Part shown: in pieces, positions 1 to 10,984 of the stretch | Numbering within the stretch: position 1 is the stretch's first letter | Layout: each line of letters starts with the position of its first letter | DNA from: Euleptes europaea | Lineage: Eukaryota > Chordata > Lepidosauria > Squamata > Sphaerodactylidae | Direction: 5' to 3' | Assembly: GCF_029931775.1 (NCBI RefSeq) | Contig: NC_079320.1 | Coordinates: 46,238,021 to 46,302,020 of the forward strand | DNA length: 64,000 bases | Program-made: the position numbers and the translations under genes | The notes under the pieces: model-generated | The model's input: the letters and a program-made list of their open reading frames with translations, nothing else | Told to the model about the DNA's origin: nothing | Database searches by the model: none

Positions 1-196
1 AAGCAACACTTACAGAAATGTCAAGATCCTCATATGAGTGAATGCCTGGATACATAGGTTATGACTGTTTCTGAAAATACAATCATGATATAGGGTAGAA
101 AAATGGCAGTAAATGCACTGTAGATTTGGTCGTCTTGATTAATACAAATTACGACGGAAGGTGTATGTCTTATTTCTTCCCTTTAATTTTGCACAG
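1..196 (+). other. FGB intron 1, 3' part
   Basis: AT-rich intron sequence ends at the exon 2 acceptor. Nothing else is recognised. Confidence 0.8.
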
Positions 197-409
197 GCTG
201 AAGGGGAGGGTGAAGGAGTGGGTGCTCGAGGGCACAGGCCGGTCAACAGACAACGGGAACCAGTTCCAACATTAAGGCCAGCACCTCCTCCTCCTAGCGG
301 TGGCCTTAGATACCGGCCTCGTCCAACCAAAACCCCTGCCCGGGGCCAAGCTGTAAAACAGATCGTTTACCCTGACAGTGGAGGCTGCAGACATGCATCA
401 GAGGAACTG
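197..409 (+). CDS. FGB: FGB exon 2: fibrinopeptide B and knob B
   Basis: The acceptor TTTGCACAG is followed in phase 0 by [11 protein letters not shown] and GHRPVN. The Arg-Gly bond is the thrombin site and GHRP is knob B. A proline-rich stretch (RPAPPPP) and the interchain cysteine in GGCRHA follow. The donor is GTAGGT at 410. Confidence 0.95.
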
Positions 410-3400
410 GTAGGTATATTTGATCTGATTCTGCCTTGGGAACAGGCTGTTTAATAGTAGCAGGTCTCTTTCTGCTTTCAGAGGTTACCTCCCAAGTCAG
501 TATGTCCTTACAAGAGTTATGACAGGGGTTGTGTGCCTGTGCATTCATTCCTTGCTGCAGCTCACTGGCGTCACAGGGCATGCAAAGATGTGTTAGAACA
601 TTAATTCCTGATGAATGTGGCAGTTTTTGAGCTACTTTCTGCTTGGAATAGTCCCTATATCTTAGAGGTTGGACCCAGAGTCAATTTTCCACTAGTTTTT
701 TTTTGGGTGGGGCGGGGGGAGGTCGATTTCTACTTAGTCCACCTTCCCACTTCAGTTCCCTCTATGTCATTCTTCGGGCATTTCATGGAGGTCTGTAGGC
801 TGTAGTGGGACAAACAGATAGGGAGTTATGTTCTGCTATGGAACCAACTCTAGGTAGTTACATTAATTTTGCTTTTTATGTAACTGTTACTATACTAGCA
901 TTGTCATTACTATTGTTTAAAAGTACATCTTATTTACACATTGGGGCACATAATCACTCACCCTCCCATTTCATGATTGTTCTGTTATGAATTATGTGCA
1001 AGGAATTGATTATCCAGCATGGTGTAGTGGTTAAGAACGACGGACTCTAATATGGAGAATCGGGTTTGATTCCTCACTCCTTGTAGTGCCCTAATTAACT
1101 TAGTTTATAGAGAAAACATATATGCTGTCACATATATGCATATTCACATAGCATAACACACACACACATATATAGATTCTTATGTATAGATCTAGAATCA
1201 CTTTGCATTATGGGTAACATGTACTTTGGTCAAGCTACATTCATTGCTGAGGAGCCTGCAGTTTGCAGGCAGCTGACTAGGTGAGGTCATTCCCTCTTGG
1301 TACAGGCAGGTTTCTTAATTAAACCTGGAGCTTTGATTTAAGACAAGACATGTCATCTTGGAATGTGAAGCTGTGCCTCCTCATTAACCATTAGGCAACG
1401 CCTTGAAGAGCATTTTCTATTGGATATGCAAATAATTGCTTATACGTCCAAAAGCAATATTGGACAGGTCAGTCTGACGTGTGTATTACGTTTCTGTAAC
1501 CACCCATTATCAAAGTCTATATCCATGCTTGCAATCCTTTGATGTGTGTGGAAATTGCTCTGCGCTTTAGGCAATTTTCACCAGCATTTTGTTATATTGG
1601 CCAATAAAATAACCTGCTTTGATTCCTCAGCTTCCAACTGTTTTATTGTGATTGAATATTAATACAATAAGACAGAACATTACATCCTCCACATGAGTAG
1701 CGAAGTGGTGAACCAGATTGGTTTCCCCACTCCTACACATGAAGCCTGCTGGGTGACCTTGGGTTAGTCACAGTTCTCTTCGAGCTCTCTCAGCCTCACC
1801 TACCTCACAAGGTGTCTGTTGTGGGGAGAGGAAGGGAACATGATGGTAAGCCTCTTTGAGACGCCTTACAGGAGTTTAAAAAAAAAAGGTAAAGGTCCCC
1901 TGTGCAAGCACCGGGTCATTCCTGACCCATGGGGTGACATCACATCCCGACGTTTCCAAGGCAGACTTTGTTTGCGGGGTGGTTTGCCAGTGCCTTCCGC
2001 AGTCATCTTCCCTTTACCCCCAGCAAGCTGGGTACTCCTTTTACCGACCTCGGAAGGATGGAAGGCTGAGTCAACCTTGAGCCGGCTACCTGAAACCGAA
2101 TTCCGTTGGGATCGAGTAAAAAGTGGAGTATAAAACCCAACTCACCTTCTCCACTTATAAAGTTCCATTCATATGTACCACAATGGTGCAAGCGCCACTT
2201 CATTTGTAAGTTCCACTTACCTGGAGGTGTGACTCTGCATTACACAATGTATATAAATATATATAAATACAAACCAACTGCATTCATAACCAGGTCATTG
2301 TTATTTTTTTAAAGGGAACACTATGCCCAACTGGGTGTGAGCTGCAAACTGCACTGGTAAAACAAGAAAGAACAGTGAAACCAGCTATTGCGGATCTAGA
2401 CAAGAGGATACGCGACCTAGAAAGAAGCTCTTCCCATTTCTATGAGTTCACCAATCTACTAGATCAGCGGTTAGTGAAAAGACAGAAACAATTAAAAGGT
2501 AACCACTTCCTGTGTTGTTAATCCCGTTAGTAAACTGGTTTGCAGGCAAAGCTGTCTTGCTCTTGGTTTCAGTGTAAAAGACTCCTCCAGAAAACGTTGT
2601 GAGGTGAGCTAATGCACCTGACTAGACTTAGCACTGGGTACCCCTTGAGCTACCTGAGTGAAGTCATCCAGTTATGGGCATTGGCATTGTGTTTAATAAT
2701 TTAGCACTAAACTGTGACATCTCTTTGGTTCATACACACACACTCTCAAACTTTCCCCAGTTTTCTAAACATGTGTAGTGCCTGCGATGTGGCTTGAGTA
2801 GATCCATACAGCTTTATGCACATGTGTGTCATTTGAGTGCCTCCAGATGCAACTGATTTGTGAGACACCCAATATTAATTGTGTCATTTTTCAACCTAAT
2901 ATGTTCCCTTGCATAATAAATTGTGAATCTGGTGTGTACTGAAGAAATCACATGTCCTCTTTTGTGTGTGCTGACCTTTGCCCATTTCTATGTAATCTAT
3001 GTTTTCACAACTGAAACTATGGGCACCTTTTAAGGTGAAATGTAAAATCAGGGTAGGAAATGGAAAAGAGACATAATCCTAGACAAATAAGCCTTTTTTG
3101 TTAAGCCTTGGAAATACAAAACCTGTTTAAGCATCATGTGTGAAAATCAGCATGTTATTAATGACCTCATTTGGTCACAGGAACTGGCCCGCAGTTTAAG
3201 AAATTAGGGCAATGATACTTGGCCAAAGTAGTGGGTCAGATTAGCCGCTGTGTCCCTCAAATGCTTGACCAGGTAAAAAGCAGAAAGTAAATCTTGATCA
3301 TGATGTATAAACTAATGTAGCCGGGCTGCCATCTTGTTAATTTTTTTAAAAAACTCTGCTTACAATAATTTTCTTTTTTCCAGATAACGAGAATGTAATT

Positions 3401-6400
3401 TCTGAATTCAACAAGGAGGTAGAACAGCATTACGTTTTCGTCAAAGAGCAATTGGACAGCAACATGCCATCTAATCTGAAAATACTCCGTAGCATTGTGG
3501 ACACTTTGCACCAAAAATTACAAAAACTGGAAAGCGTTGTCACATCCCAGTTGGAGGGTTGCCATGCTCCTTGTACAGTTTCATGCAATATACCGGTTGT
3601 CTCTGGCAAAGGTAATATTTCACATCCTTTGTTTATCTTGCTCTGCAATTAGATATATAGGCAATCTTCAAGAAGGTGCCAGGGCATTGTGCAGAGGGCC
3701 TTCACAGCTTGAAAGAGTTCACAGCCTATACACAACTACACTAGTATTTCAATAAAAATCATAAGGATTTTTTTTTGGGGGGGGGAGCTTTCTAAATTAG
3801 AATATATTTAGATAGGAATTGAGGTTTTAAAGTTGTATGTGTTAATATGTTAATGTTTTAACGTTGATGTTGACGTTGTACTGTTTTGTTGTTGGAAGCC
3901 ACCCTGAGCCCGGCCGTGCTGGGAGAAGGCGGGGTACAAATCAAATCAATGAATTCCCAGGAACGTTGTTGACTTCAGCCACAAACATAATGCACTTTAA
4001 ACATCCTGTATGTTGGGAGTTTAAGAGCCCCGTGGCGCAGAGCGGTAAGCTGCAGTACTGCAGTCAAAAGCTCTGCTCACTACCTGAGTTCGATCCCAAA
4101 GGAAGTTAGTTTCAGGTAGCTGGTTCAAGGTTGACTCAGCCTTCCATCCTTCCGAGGTCAGTGAAATGAGTACCCAGCTTGCTGGGGGTAAAGGGAAGAT
4201 GACTGGAGAAGGCAGGAATGACCCGGTGTTTGCACAGGGGACCTTTACCTTTATGTTGGGAGTTTAAATAGATTTTGTTGTTTGTTCTTGTTGCAGAGTG
4301 TGAAGACATAGTTAGGAAAGGAGGTGAAACATCTGAGCTGTACCTTATTCATCCTGATCCTATTTTCAAACCATACAGAGTTTATTGTGACATGACCACG
4401 GAAAACGGAGGTGAGAGTTAAGGAAGTCAAAGTAATGGGGTTTTACTGTCTGTGCTCAGTAGCTTCTGTAAGCAAACATGGGTGTGGTCTGTGATTCTAA
4501 TTTTGAAATGAGTTAAAACTATAACACACAGTCTCTAAGAATGTGATCCAAGAACCAGCATTGTGTAGTGGTTAAGGTGTCTGACTCAGATCTGTGAAAC
4601 CCAGGTTCGAATCCCCACTCTGCCATGGGAACTTGCTGGGTGATCTTGGGCCCATCACACACTCTCAGCCTCGACCCTGGCAAGTATTTGGATGGGCGAC
4701 CTTCAAGGAATACCAGGGGCGTGATGCGGAGGCAGGCAATGGCAAACCACCTCCTAAAGCCTCTTGCCTTGAAAACCCTATGGGGTCGCCATAGTCAGCT
4801 GTGACTTGATGGCAAAAAAATAAGACAAGAAAAGAATTGGTTCTTGTAGGTTATCCGGGCTGTGTAACCGTGGTCTTGGAATTTTCTTTCCTGACGTTTC
4901 GCCAGCAACTGTGGCAGGCATCTTCAGAGGATTAACACTGAAGGACAGTCCTTCAGTGTTAATCCTTTGAAGATGCCTGCCACAGTTGCTGGCGAAACGT
5001 CAGGAAAGAAAATTCCAAGACCACGGTTACACAGCCCGGATAACCTACAAGAACCAATGAACTCTGACCGTGAAAGCCTTCGACAATAACAAGAAAAGAA
5101 TGTTATAGGGATTTTTAATTTTCAGTGCAATCCTAAGGAAGCTCACTGAACTGAATGGGCTTAGATTGGAGTAACTCTCCTTAGGATTGTACTGTTTTTT
5201 GAGATAAGTCCCTCCATAGTTTTATATATTATATACACAATCCTGTCAAAGTTAAACGCTTTGTTAAATTCCAGTGATTCAACAAGAGAGAGATTGAAAT
5301 CATTTGGGCTAAAAAGCACTGAACTTTGGCTGGATAATATATTTTTTTAGTTTATTTTTGTGTCAAATATGCTGTAACTTGCCCTTGAGAGAGGGCAGAA
5401 TAAGCATCTCCAGATGCATAACTAGCTCCCAGTGAAATCAATGGCATTTAAGTGTTCACTTAGCCACTAGAGTCCCAGTATTATCAGTAGTATTTAGGGT
5501 GGCCAACTCCGGCTTCAGACAATTCCTGGATATTTGGGGGTGGCGCCTGGGGAGGGCAGAATTTGGGTAGTGTAGGTAGCTTAGTGGATATGTGATCTCT
5601 ATAGTTTACCATAGACTCTGTACTCCAAAGCTGCCATTTCCTCCAGAAAAACTGATCTTTGCAGTCGGAAGATCAGTTGCAGTTCCAGGAGTTCCATGTT
5701 CAAGTACTTGAAGGGCTGTCATATAGAGGAGGGTGCCAAGTTGTTTTCTGTTGCTCAAGAAGGTCGGACCAGAACCAACGGGTTGAAATTAAATCAAAAG
5801 AGTTTCCGTCTAGGCATTAGGAAGAATTTTCTAACAGTTAGAGCAGTTCCTCAGTGGAACAGGCTTCCTCGGGAGGTGGTAAGCTCTCCTTCCCTGGAGG
5901 TTTTTAAGAAGAGGTTAGATGGCCATCTGTCAGCAATGCTGATTCTGTGACCTTAGGCAGATCATGAGAGGGAGGGCATCTTGGCCATCTTCTGGTCACT
6001 AGGGGTGTGGAGGGGGGAGGTTGTTGTGAATTTCCTGCATTGTGCAGGGGGTTGGACTTGATGGCCCTGGTGGTCCCTTCCTACCCTATGATTCTATGAG
6101 AACTCCAGGCCCTGCTTTAAGGTTAGCAATCCTAGTGGTATTTAGGTTTACCAAGTTCTTCTATGACAAATGAGAGACGTTCCCAACAGATCATATTTAT
6201 TTCACCCCAGTTATGCTTAGGCTAGTAAAATCAAGCATATTAAGACTCAAAACTCTGAAGTTGAATTAATTATGGCTTTGGAAATGGCTTGTGCTAGGAT
6301 ATTCCACTTTTTAAAATATGAAACAATGTTAGTTAACAAGAGAATCATTACATTTGTATGTCCCTCCCCAAATTTGACAGGCTGGACTCTTATTCAGAAC

Positions 6401-9400
6401 CGCCAAGATGGCAGTGTTGGTTTTGGAAGAACATGGGATTCATACAAAAAAGGATTTGGAAATATTGCGTTCAGTGGTGGAAAGAACTATTGTGACACTC
6501 CAGGTGAGAATCTGACTCTGAACAGCTTATAATAGTAAATTGATCCCTGCTGTTTCTGCTTCTGCAGGACATGAGGACTTGTCTCATCTAAAGGTAGTAT
6601 CTCATCTTATGCTTCAGCTAAGTCGTGCATACTTGTGTTCTTTTTTGTGGGCTCACAAATAGGGGAATTGGTCTTGTCAGTTAGGTCTTGAGCCCAGCGC
6701 ATGTAAGAGCTAGTTGCCTCATTTGTCTGAGGCTGCTCTCTTGAGCTTCTTATCCACACATAGCGTTTGTAGGGCAAAGGAGTGAAAGACCTTTTTAACA
6801 GTTGCCTAGTGTAGAATTCCCCTTCAGGAATTCTTGCATGGAAAAATCATGTGATTTTTTTTTTTTTGGCATGGAAAAATCATGTGATTTTTCATATATC
6901 ATATCATTTCCACAAAATCACAACCCTTTTGTGTCAGGCAGCTGCTAAAAATGTCTCTCAGCATGTCTCCACTTTACAAACTGTATATTCCAGCTGAGAT
7001 TTGTGCAAGTGAGTTTTTCCTGTCTGAACTGGAATTTTTATGTAGAGTGATGGATCCAACCAGGTTTTCCACTGATGAAAAAGGGAGGAGGGGAATCCCC
7101 TTGACCAACAAAAAGCTATGATGGAGGTCATGGGACTTGCATAGATTAAAGCCATGTGGGACTTGGGCTGTAGTAAGTTAGGGATTTTGTTGAGATTGAA
7201 TGAAAAAAGCTTGCTGGAGCCAACCCATAGTTAAACTCATTGTGCAGATAGGCTTTCTCTTGACATTCTTTAATGTATTTTTCCTTGCATATGGGATTCA
7301 GCCCCATGTTTGCCTCAATTCTCTCGCCTCTCTCTCTATCAGGCTGCCCTTCCATTCTAATATAGAGTCCTCAAAGCTTTCTTGAAAGTCCTTCAGCCAA
7401 TTTGTTTTTGTTGTGTCGCAGGTGAATATTGGCTTGGAAATGAAAGAATCAGCCAGCTGACCAAAATAGGACCTACCGAAGTTTTAATTGAACTGGAAGA
7501 CTGGAATGGTGATAAAGTTAAGGCACATTATGAACGATTCAGCGTTCAGGGGGAAGCAAACAAGTACCAGCTCTCTGTTAGTAACTATAAGGGCACAGCT
7601 GGAAATGCACTTATGGAAGGAGCTTCACAGCTGCAAGGCGTGAACAGAACAATGACAATCCATAATGGCATGTTCTTCAGCACTTTTGACAGAGACAATG
7701 ATAGATGGTATGTATATTTTCACTTGGAGTTCTTCTTCACATATTAGAAACGTCTGTTTCTCGATATCCATTCGCTGTATTTTCAGCTTTTCTACCCCTC
7801 TTTTATCTTTTTGTCTTGCCTGTTGGTGTGATTATCTCCTTACTGTGTTCCCAGAGGTGCAAATGGTGGCTTGATACATGAAAGGCTAAAAGAAAAATAT
7901 GTTGTTTTTAATTGTGAGGAACCTGTACTGAAGATTTGGCATTCAGAGCTATGTCAAAGGCGAAGGGAGAAGGGAGGCTGGGTAATTAAATGGGGATAAA
8001 AATATACATATGATAAGTTGCTTAAAACTAATGCGATGGTTGGCATGATAGATACTTAAAATGGATAGACTATCATTTTAAAACATGTGTAACTGGAGAT
8101 TGATTGCTTTACAACTGCAAATGCTGCAATTCTGTACTCACCTAGCATTATACAGCAGCCACTGAAATCACTGGGCTGGATCCAGTAAATCCTTTCCACT
8201 AAGCATGTTGGAGGATGTCTTTCTCCATCTGGAGAAGGCTTAGGACAGTGGTGGTGAACCTATGGCACGCGTTCCAGAGAGGGCATGTAGAGCCCTCTCT
8301 ATGGACACGCGAGCCGTCACCACAGCACAGAAAAGCAGCCCCAGCAGCAGCAGGAGAGGCAGTGGGAGGGATCCCCCGAGCCGGAGGGATCCCCCGAGCC
8401 ACCTCATGGTGGTGACCCTTGCCCGCAACCCCGGCTCTTGCACCGGGCAGCCTCTCCTTCTTTTGGCAGACACGAGGGGAGGGGTGGGGGGGAGAAAGTT
8501 GAGCTCCCCAGGTCCTCTCACTGTCACCGGGGTGCCTGCGAGCTTCCCTCTCTCTCCCCCTCGGCTGTGCAGGGTGACTTTGCTGTGGCCGCCCCCCAGG
8601 TGCTGGGACCGGCCGGGATGGCTGGCTGCGTGTCCGGGCTCTTCTCGAGCAGGAGCCACCGTGCCACTCCTGCTTTGCGCCGCCAGTGTCTGTCCTGCAC
8701 AGTGCGAGCAGCAGCGAGATTGGAGCTGGCTCCAGCTGCCTGTGCCGCCCCCGGCCCTGCCCTCGGAGGAGGAGTCCCGCCGGGGCAACCTCCGCCCGCG
8801 CTTCTCACCCAGAACTGCTGCTGCTTGCGCGGCCTGGCCAACTTCCCTGAGGCTATGATTGCCAAAGATAGGACTTTTTGGAGGACTTTGATTCATAGGC
8901 ACTTAACACACACACACGATTGCCAGCTCCAGTTGGGGCCTGGGAATCTCCCGGGATTACAACCGACCGCCGCTCTACACAGATGAGTTCCCCTGGAGAA
9001 AATGGCAGCTTTGGAGGGTGGATATGGCATTTTACCCCACTGAAATCCCTCCCCAAACTCCACTGTCCCCCAGATCTCCAGGAATTTTCCAGCCTGGAGT
9101 TAGCAACCGTACCCCCAGGGCATACTCCTTACAAGCACAGTGTGTTTTTCCCAGGAGAAAACTGTTCCAAAACCTCAGTATTCAGGTTAAATTGCCATGT
9201 TGGCACTTTGCAATAAATAAGTGGGTTTTGGGTTGCAGTTTGGGCACTCGATCTCTAAAAGGTTCGCCATCACTGGCTTAGGAGAAGGGGGTACTTGAAA
9301 CCAGCCCATTCTGTCCTAGTTGGCTAAGGAGCTCGTGTTTGTACCTGTAAAGTGTTCGTTTTCCAGAGCTGTATGTAGCTTGGAGAATGTTATCAAGAAT

Positions 9401-10079
9401 ACAGTAGACCCTCACTATTTGTGGGGATCACTGTGAATGACAACATCTGTGAATACTGGGAGGCAGATAATCTGCTGCCTCCTAGTAGCATAACAGCCAT
9501 ATTTCCTGCAAAATGTAAATTTACAATGGAGACATGGTAGAAGCAAAAACCTGCTGGAACCACATCACAGGATCGGACCATGAATATTTGAAATAAAAAA
9601 TCAAGAATCTGCAAATGATGAGGGTCTACTGTATGCAGTATGTTTTGTCTGGGGAACTGTAAGGTGATGTCCTGGGATAGGAATGTTAATTTAATAGGGC
9701 TGACCTTGTTCAAGAATGATATAACTGCCTCTGAATCCACAACTTCATATCTGTTGGAAGATAAGAGGATATTCACAGGGAATGTACCTGATGCCTTCTG
9801 AGTGGGCATATGTTCTGATCAACATCCCTGATTTTGTATATTTTTCTTCACAGGACCACAGACCCCAAAAAACAGTGTGCCAAGGAAGATGCTGGTGGTT
9901 GGTGGTATAATCGCTGTCATTCAGCCAATCCAAATGGCAGATACTACTGGAATGGAGTGTATACGCCAGATATGACAAAACATGGAACAGACGACGGAGC
10001 TGTATGGATGAATTTTAAAGGGTCCTGGCATTCACTGAAGAAAGTGAGCATGAAGATTCGGCCCTTCTTCCAACAATAA
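197..10079 (+). CDS. FGB: Fibrinogen beta chain, exons 2-8 (5' partial)
   Basis: FGB encodes the beta chain of fibrinogen, secreted by liver and polymerised into fibrin after thrombin cleavage. The coding exons are 197-409, 2315-2498, 3384-3611, 4297-4410, 6381-6503, 7422-7707 and 9854-10079. All have GT/AG borders and compatible phases, and they sum to 457 aa plus stop. The signal-peptide exon lies left of the window. In order the protein has an acidic fibrinopeptide B, the thrombin site before knob GHRP, the CPTGC ring, a coiled coil, the CHAPC ring, and a fibrinogen C-terminal domain. Hole-b residues are present: the KED acidic pair, the RCH cysteine-histidine and the aspartate in GTDDG. 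The NRT glycosylation site before the IHNG motif is conserved with human. Identity rests on co-linear similarity to human and chicken FGB along the full length. Confidence 0.97.
410..1012. other. FGB intron 2, no recognised element
   Basis: Unique-looking intron sequence after exon 2. Short open frames here are not supported as genes. Confidence 0.6.
1013..1090 (+). repeat. tRNA-derived SINE, 5' fragment
   Basis: The head CCAGCATGGTGTAGTGGTTA with the GGGTTTGATTCC box-B-like segment matches the tRNA-type head of the family seen complete at 25800 and 47628. Confidence 0.75.
1686..1886 (+). repeat. tRNA-derived SINE, 5'-truncated
   Basis: The body and tail (CACATGAAGCC, GGGTGACCTTGGG, CACCTACCTCAC, GTGTCTGTTGTGGGGAG) match the family at 25800. 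It abuts a second SINE family at 1887. Confidence 0.75.
1887..2128 (-). repeat. tRNA-derived SINE, second family
   Basis: Reading on -, the element ends in AGGGGACCTTTACC and contains CCAGCTTGCTGGGGGTAAAG and GTCAGGAATGACCCGG. Four copies of this family are in the window (1887, 4025, 35570, 60877). Confidence 0.8.
2315..2498 (+). CDS. FGB: FGB exon 3: first disulfide ring and start of coiled coil
   Basis: This 184-nt exon opens with [10 protein letters not shown], the CPTGC disulfide ring, and continues into heptad-like charged sequence ending in KRQKQLK. It ends in phase 1 before GTAACC. Confidence 0.94.
2499..3383. other. FGB intron 3, no recognised element
   Basis: AT-rich intron sequence without a repeat that I can name. 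Confidence 0.6.
3384..3611 (+). CDS. FGB: FGB exon 4: coiled coil and second disulfide ring
   Basis: This 228-nt exon runs from DNENVISEF through the coiled coil to [17 protein letters not shown]. The phase is 1 at both ends, and acceptor TTTTTTCCAG and donor GTAATA are present. Confidence 0.94.
3786..3955 (+). repeat. LINE 3' tail, L2-like
   Basis: The segment ends in GCCACCCTGAGCCCGGCCG and GGCGGGGTACAAATCAAATC, the same tail type as the LINE at 36575. It lies in FGB intron 4. Confidence 0.6.
4025..4251 (+). repeat. tRNA-derived SINE, second family, with perfect TSD
   Basis: The element starts GAGCCCCGTGGCGCAGAG and ends GACCTTTACCT. The 16-bp duplication TATGTTGGGAGTTTAA flanks it at 4009-4024 and 4252-4267. 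The intact duplication indicates a fairly young insertion just upstream of FGB exon 5. Confidence 0.88.
4297..4410 (+). CDS. FGB: FGB exon 5: start of beta C-terminal domain
   Basis: This 114-nt exon encodes [18 protein letters not shown] and then [10 protein letters not shown], the first fibrinogen-domain segment. A SINE with a perfect 16-bp target duplication ends only about 30 bp upstream of its acceptor. Confidence 0.94.
4553..4830 (+). repeat. Composite SINE: tRNA head plus 5S-SINE tail
   Basis: The first half is the GTAGTGGTTAAG tRNA-type head with GGTTCGAATCC. The second half (AGTATTTGGATGGGCGACC, GGCAATGGCAAACCACC, TTGCCTTGAAAACC) belongs to the 5S-rRNA-derived family. Confidence 0.75.
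4839..5088. repeat. Long palindromic element
   Basis: Two arms of about 113 bp, starting GGTTCTTGTAGGTTATCCGG, are near-perfect inverted copies meeting at GGACAGTCC. A related partial copy at 26886 carries the same outer sequence. On the - strand of the left arm CTGAAGA (4927-4921) is followed 20 bases later by GAAACGTC, a possible hammerhead-like core. Confidence 0.8.
5507..5697 (-). repeat. Diverged TAGGGTTGCCA-type MITE
   Basis: GGGTGGCCAACTCCGG, GGGTGGCGCCTGGGGAGGGC and GATCAGTTGCAG follow the order of the reverse-oriented copy at 63383. The divergence suggests an older copy. Confidence 0.6.
5690..6104 (+). repeat. CR1 LINE 3' end
   Basis: A frame from 5696 encodes the end of a CR1 reverse-transcriptase ORF ([29 protein letters not shown]). 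It is followed by a 3'UTR with TTGGACTTGATGGCCCTGG and the hallmark end ATGATTCTATGA. The copy is 5'-truncated, as is usual for CR1. It lies in FGB intron 5. Confidence 0.85.
6381..6503 (+). CDS. FGB: FGB exon 6: fibrinogen domain core
   Basis: The exon reads [19 protein letters not shown] and on to KNYCDTP, matching human [13 protein letters not shown]. The acceptor is TTTGACAG and the donor GTGAGA. Confidence 0.94.
6837..6893. repeat. Local direct duplication in FGB intron 6
   Basis: GGCATGGAAAAATCATGTGA occurs twice, 32 bases apart, separated by a T run. Confidence 0.7.
7085..7225 (+). repeat. Unassigned interspersed repeat
   Basis: The block TTGACCAACAAAAAGC, GGGACTTGCAT, GCCATGTGGGACTT, AAAGCTTGCTGG recurs in order at 23213-23343 and 32310-32462. 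The family is not recognised. Confidence 0.5.
7422..7707 (+). CDS. FGB: FGB exon 7: fibrinogen domain with glycosylation site
   Basis: The exon begins [13 protein letters not shown], includes [15 protein letters not shown] (an N-glycosylation sequon conserved with human) and ends in the DRDNDRW loop. It starts with 2 nt and ends with 2 nt of split codons that join correctly to exon 8. Confidence 0.95.
8246..9275 (+). mobile_element. hAT-type DNA transposon in FGB intron 7
   Basis: The ends CAGTGGTGGTGAACC and GGTTCGCCATCACTG are imperfect inverted repeats, flanked by a perfect 8-bp duplication GCTTAGGA (8238-8245 and 9276-9283). The interior 8260-8860 is very GC-rich, giving long open frames on both strands that I do not consider genes. 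A second MITE sits inside near 8918-9112. No transposase is visible, so it is non-autonomous. Confidence 0.88.
8918..9112 (+). mobile_element. TAGGGTTGCCA-type MITE nested in a hAT element
   Basis: GATTGCCAGCTCCAG, TCCCCTGGAGAAAATGGC and AGCCTGGAGTTAGCAACC follow the order of the family consensus. It lies wholly within the hAT element 8246-9275. Confidence 0.65.
9402..9631 (+). mobile_element. Tigger/pogo-like MITE with TA duplication
   Basis: CAGTAGACCCTCACTATTTG and its inverted counterpart CAAATGATGAGGGTCTACTG bound a 230-bp element, with TA on both sides. The ends match Tc1/mariner-superfamily Tigger termini. It lies in FGB intron 7, about 220 bp before exon 8. Confidence 0.85.
9854..10079 (+). 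CDS. FGB: FGB exon 8: hole b and C terminus
   Basis: The exon reads [19 protein letters not shown], then [20 protein letters not shown] and the terminal MKIRPFFQQ followed by TAA. The E/D, C/H and D positions lining hole b in human are retained. Confidence 0.96.
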
Positions 10080-10089
10080 TTATTATAAA

Positions 10090-10156
10090 AATAAATAGCA
10101 GCAAAATTTTGTACTCGCATCTATTTCATGATACTTGATCTTGACTTTTCATTAAA
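10090..10156 (+). terminator. Candidate FGB polyadenylation signals
   Basis: AATAAA lies at 10090-10095, eleven bases after the stop codon, and ATTAAA at 10151-10156. Either could direct 3'-end formation. The second leaves a more usual 3'UTR length. Confidence 0.5.
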
Positions 10157-10747
10157 GTAGTAAAAAATATTACCCCACTATGCATATAGGCTTAAATGCA
10201 TTATGTATAAAAGCCGAGTTATTATGCATAATATGGGACTAAAAGTGTGACACTAAAACAGCTTGCAAATATTATTTGTGATATGAACAAGACTGGCACT
10301 ACTGAAAGCGTTTAGTTTGCACAATTTGTTTTCAGTATTAAATTTTTCTACTCCATTTAAAATCAGATTCAGTCTTGTGATACCTTGAAGACTAAAGGCT
10401 TTTTATTCTAGCATTCGTTTGTGGACTAGAATTTACTTGGTAAGTTGCATGTAGCGAGACCTCATTAGGCAAACATTAGGCAGATATTTGTAAACAGCAG
10501 GGTCAAAGGGCCACGAAATGCAGGATATACAAGGCAAGATTTAATTATGTAAAATTCAAATGTGATCAAGGAAAATATACAGACCATTCACAATATAACA
10601 TCATTTCTCTAGTTTTGCTAAGCTGGTTAACACCTGTAAGGGCCAAGGAATCCCAGCCCCTGAAGTCCTTGGGAGGTGGTGTCAGACATTTTGATGAACT
10701 CTAATCCAGCAGTTTCAGGCTGGAGCCTCCCTTTGAATAGCTGGCAG
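10157..10747. other. FGB downstream intergenic sequence
   Basis: AT-rich sequence after FGB with no gene or repeat that I can name. Confidence 0.5.
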
Positions 10748-10819
10748 TACCTGGACCGAAGTTCCATCTAGTCCTTCATTTTGTACCTGGACCGAAGTTC
10801 CATCGAGTCCTGAATTTTG
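10748..10819. repeat. 36-bp tandem duplication
   Basis: TACCTGGACCGAAGTTCCAT repeats with a period of 36 bases, two units, about three substitutions apart. Confidence 0.85.
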
Positions 10820-10984
10820 TTTCGAATAAGGGCCTGTTAGGTGCCTCCAGGAAGTTCAAATGAAGGCAAAGCCTTTCTCCTGTTATTTGCCCACAACATT
10901 TGGTATTCGGATATATACTACCTTTGACCATGGAAGTTCCTGTGCATATAGACATTCCATTCATTCAAGCAAAGTTCCTTCTTG

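Noticed and set aside
139-581. Frames on - opposite FGB exon 2
   Set aside because: Antisense shadows of a coding exon.
1143-1170. CA/TA microsatellites as regulatory repeats
   Set aside because: Short simple repeats with nothing to distinguish them from background; no CRISPR-like spacing occurs anywhere in the window.
8240-8902. 220-codon open frame on - and 198-codon frame on + at 8262-8858
   Set aside because: Both lie in the GC-rich core of a hAT element in FGB intron 7. Absence of stops on both strands follows from composition, and no protein motif is present.
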